Positions 6,362-7,069 of a stretch of DNA of 7,069 bases are shown here, one piece after another (position 1 is the stretch's first letter; each line of letters begins with the position of its first letter). The stretch covers positions 1-7,069 of the forward strand of contig JASLCM010000109.1 in NCBI GenBank assembly GCA_030151845.1. Direction: 5' to 3'. Position numbers and translations under genes: made by a program. The stretch is from Bacteroides sp. GTDB lineage: Bacteria > Bacteroidota > Bacteroidia > Bacteroidales > Bacteroidaceae. The notes below the pieces were generated by a model, which was given only the letters and a program-made list of their open reading frames with translations, was not told the DNA's origin and did no database searches.

Positions 6362-6385
6362 TTAATTTATTGATAAATAAAAACT

Positions 6386-6431
6386 AAAGCTACTCTATAT
6401 CGTTATTTATTATAATGATTCGAGTAGCTTT
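6386..6431 (+). terminator. Long hairpin between the TPR gene and ribH, probable terminator
   Basis: AAAGCTACTC (6386-6395) and GAGTAGCTTT (6422-6431) are perfect 10-bp inverted repeats. Inside them ATCGTTAT (6399-6406) pairs with ATAATGAT (6412-6419) with one G-T wobble, leaving a 5-base loop, so the whole 46 bases can fold into one arm with a small internal loop. It begins 25 bases after the TPR stop codon. The stem ends in TTT followed by a moderately T-rich stretch rather than a strong T-tract, so it may be a weak terminator or a processing/stability structure. Confidence 0.6.
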
Positions 6432-6456
6432 CATCTTATTAAAAACTTATTAAACT

Positions 6457-6951
6457 ATGGCAACTGCATACCAAAATTTATCAGAGTACGATTTTGATAG
6501 TGTCCCTAATGCTGAGGAGATGAAATTTGGCATCGTAGTTTCTGAATGGAATTACAAAATAACAGGAGCACTTTTAGAAGGTGCTGTAAAGACTCTTCTT
6601 AAGCATGGTGCTAAGCAAGAAAACATCTTAGTAAAACATGTTCCCGGAAGCTTTGAATTAACCTTTGGGGCAAACCAAATGTTGGAAAATTCAAATGTTG
6701 ATGCAGTTATTGCATTTGGTTGTGTAATCCGTGGAGAAACACCACATTTCGACTATGTTTGCATGGGAGCCACTAAAGGATTAACCAATTTAAATATAAC
6801 TTCCGACATACCAGTCATTTACGGTCTATTGACCACCAACACGATGGAACAGGCCGAAGACCGATCTGGAGGTAAGCTTGGAAACAAAGGTGATGAATGT
6901 GCAATTTCTGCAATAAAAATGGTTGATTTTTCTTGGAGTTTAAATAAATAG
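6457..6951 (+). CDS. ribH: 6,7-dimethyl-8-ribityllumazine synthase (riboflavin synthase beta subunit)
   Basis: A 164-residue enzyme that condenses 5-amino-6-ribitylaminouracil with 3,4-dihydroxy-2-butanone 4-phosphate in the penultimate step of riboflavin synthesis. Recognised motifs are Ser29-Glu-Trp31-Asn (Trp31 stacks on the substrate ring), Pro-Gly-Ser-Phe-Glu (63-67), and Gly-Cys-Val-Ile-Arg-Gly-Glu-Thr-Pro-His97-Phe-Asp-Tyr (88-100) with His97 as the catalytic histidine. The Gln-Ala-Glu-Asp-Arg136-Ser-Gly segment (132-138) holds the phosphate-contacting arginine. Length is normal; the N-terminal extension of about 20 residues before the first strand is common in this phylum. No other rib gene is present nearby. 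The leader before ATG is AT-rich with no Shine-Dalgarno. No riboflavin (FMN) riboswitch is seen in the 95-base gap upstream. Confidence 0.97.
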   Translation: MATAYQNLSEYDFDSVPNAEEMKFGIVVSEWNYKITGALLEGAVKTLLKHGAKQENILVKHVPGSFELTFGANQMLENSNVDAVIAFGCVIRGETPHFDYVCMGATKGLTNLNITSDIPVIYGLLTTNTMEQAEDRSGGKLGNKGDECAISAIKMVDFSWSLNK

Positions 6952-6962
6952 ATGTATCTTTG
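6932..6962 (+). promoter_or_regulatory. Predicted promoter for tRNA-Tyr
   Basis: TATCTTTG at 6955-6962 is an exact match to the Bacteroidota -7 element TAnnTTTG, and CTTG at 6932-6935 lies 19 bp upstream at the -33 position, inside the end of ribH. Transcription would begin around 6968-6970, about 33 bases before the mature tRNA. This is the clearest promoter of the window. Confidence 0.65.
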
Positions 6963-7001
6963 CATCGCAATACAGAACAAGAGTGTTCTTGTCGATGCAA
7001 A
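6959..7001 (+). repeat. Inverted repeat with nested stem-loop in front of tRNA-Tyr
   Basis: TTTGCATCG (6959-6967) is a perfect inverted repeat of CGATGCAAA (6993-7001). Inside it, ACAAGA (6977-6982) pairs with TCTTGT (6987-6992) around a GTGT loop. The outer left arm includes the TTTG of the predicted -7 promoter element, so only the inner stem is sure to be in the RNA if transcription starts near 6969. The right arm ends two bases before the tRNA 5' end. Confidence 0.6.
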
Positions 7002-7002
7002 A

Positions 7003-7069
7003 GGGCAAATACCAGAGTGGACAAATGGGGCAGACTGTAAATCTGCTGGCTTAGGCCTACGGTGGTTCG
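7003..7069 (+). tRNA. tRNA-Tyr (anticodon GUA), 3' end cut by window edge
   Basis: The acceptor strand GGGCAAA (7003-7009) is followed by T8-A9 and a D arm starting CCA (7012-7014, paired with TGG at 7026-7028). The anticodon stem GCAGA (7030-7034) pairs with TCTGC (7042-7046) around loop CTGTAAA, with anticodon GTA at 7037-7039, read as Tyr. A long variable region (7047-7060) fits the type II tyrosine tRNA of bacteria. The T arm begins with GGTGG (7061-7065) and TTCG before the window ends, so the 3' strand of the T stem, the acceptor 3' strand and any CCA are missing. In related genomes this tRNA often opens a tRNA cluster; that cannot be seen here. Confidence 0.95.

Noticed and set aside
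6425..6432. TAGCTTTC as a possible -7 promoter box for ribH
   Set aside because: The last base departs from TAnnTTTG, no TTTG-like box lies about 20 bp upstream, and it falls inside the hairpin right arm.
6362..6456. FMN riboswitch upstream of ribH
   Set aside because: The 95-base gap is too short and AT-rich, and none of the conserved FMN aptamer core segments is present.
6815..7024. 69-residue reverse-strand open frame over the ribH end and tRNA start
   Set aside because: It overlaps a confident gene and the tRNA; composition is that of a shadow frame.
1..7069. Defence system, CRISPR array, insertion sequence or integrated element
   Set aside because: All genes are core families with uniform AT-rich composition; no repeat array, transposase, integrase or duplicated tRNA end is visible.

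Overview
The window looks like ordinary core chromosome from an AT-rich member of the Bacteroidota, most likely the order Bacteroidales. The reasons are: protein families and gene order typical of that group (Dcp-type M3 peptidase, small lipoprotein, dCMP deaminase, S41 peptidase, 5-formyl-THF cyclo-ligase, then DUF721, recF, a TPR membrane protein and ribH); AT-rich leaders without a clear Shine-Dalgarno sequence; and promoter-like sites of the TAnnTTTG type, which is the -7 element of the Bacteroidota primary sigma factor. There are no mobile elements, CRISPR arrays, or genes of foreign appearance.

Positions 1-4120 (+ strand) hold a tightly packed, probably single operon of six genes: the 3' end of an M3 metallopeptidase, a small predicted lipoprotein of unknown function, dCMP deaminase, a membrane-anchored S41 C-terminal processing peptidase, 5-formyltetrahydrofolate cyclo-ligase, and a PHP-family phosphatase. 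Four of the five junctions overlap (4, 11, 17 and 4 bp); the remaining gap is 37 bp. The deaminase (which makes dUMP) and the cyclo-ligase (which returns 5-formyl-THF to the one-carbon pool) both touch thymidylate/folate metabolism. The other members do not share an obvious pathway.

Positions 4117-5521 (- strand) hold recF followed, after one base, by a short DUF721 (DciA-like) gene. This is a DNA replication/repair pair that runs head-on into the first operon, and the two terminal stop codons overlap by 3 bases. A 9-bp perfect stem-loop lies inside the DUF721 gene 45 bases past the end of the forward operon.

Positions 5522-5674 form a divergent promoter region with one plausible -33/-7 site in each direction. 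Downstream on the + strand are a YfgM-like membrane-anchored TPR protein, a long hairpin (6386-6431) that probably ends or attenuates its transcript, and ribH (lumazine synthase, riboflavin synthesis). After ribH comes a promoter-like site, an inverted repeat, and a tRNA-Tyr(GUA) cut by the window end.

I found no strong evidence for an undescribed system. The points most worth checking are the tRNA-Tyr leader inverted repeat that overlaps its own promoter, the intragenic hairpin at the convergent junction, the forced GTG start of the deaminase, and the unproven substrate of the PHP phosphatase.
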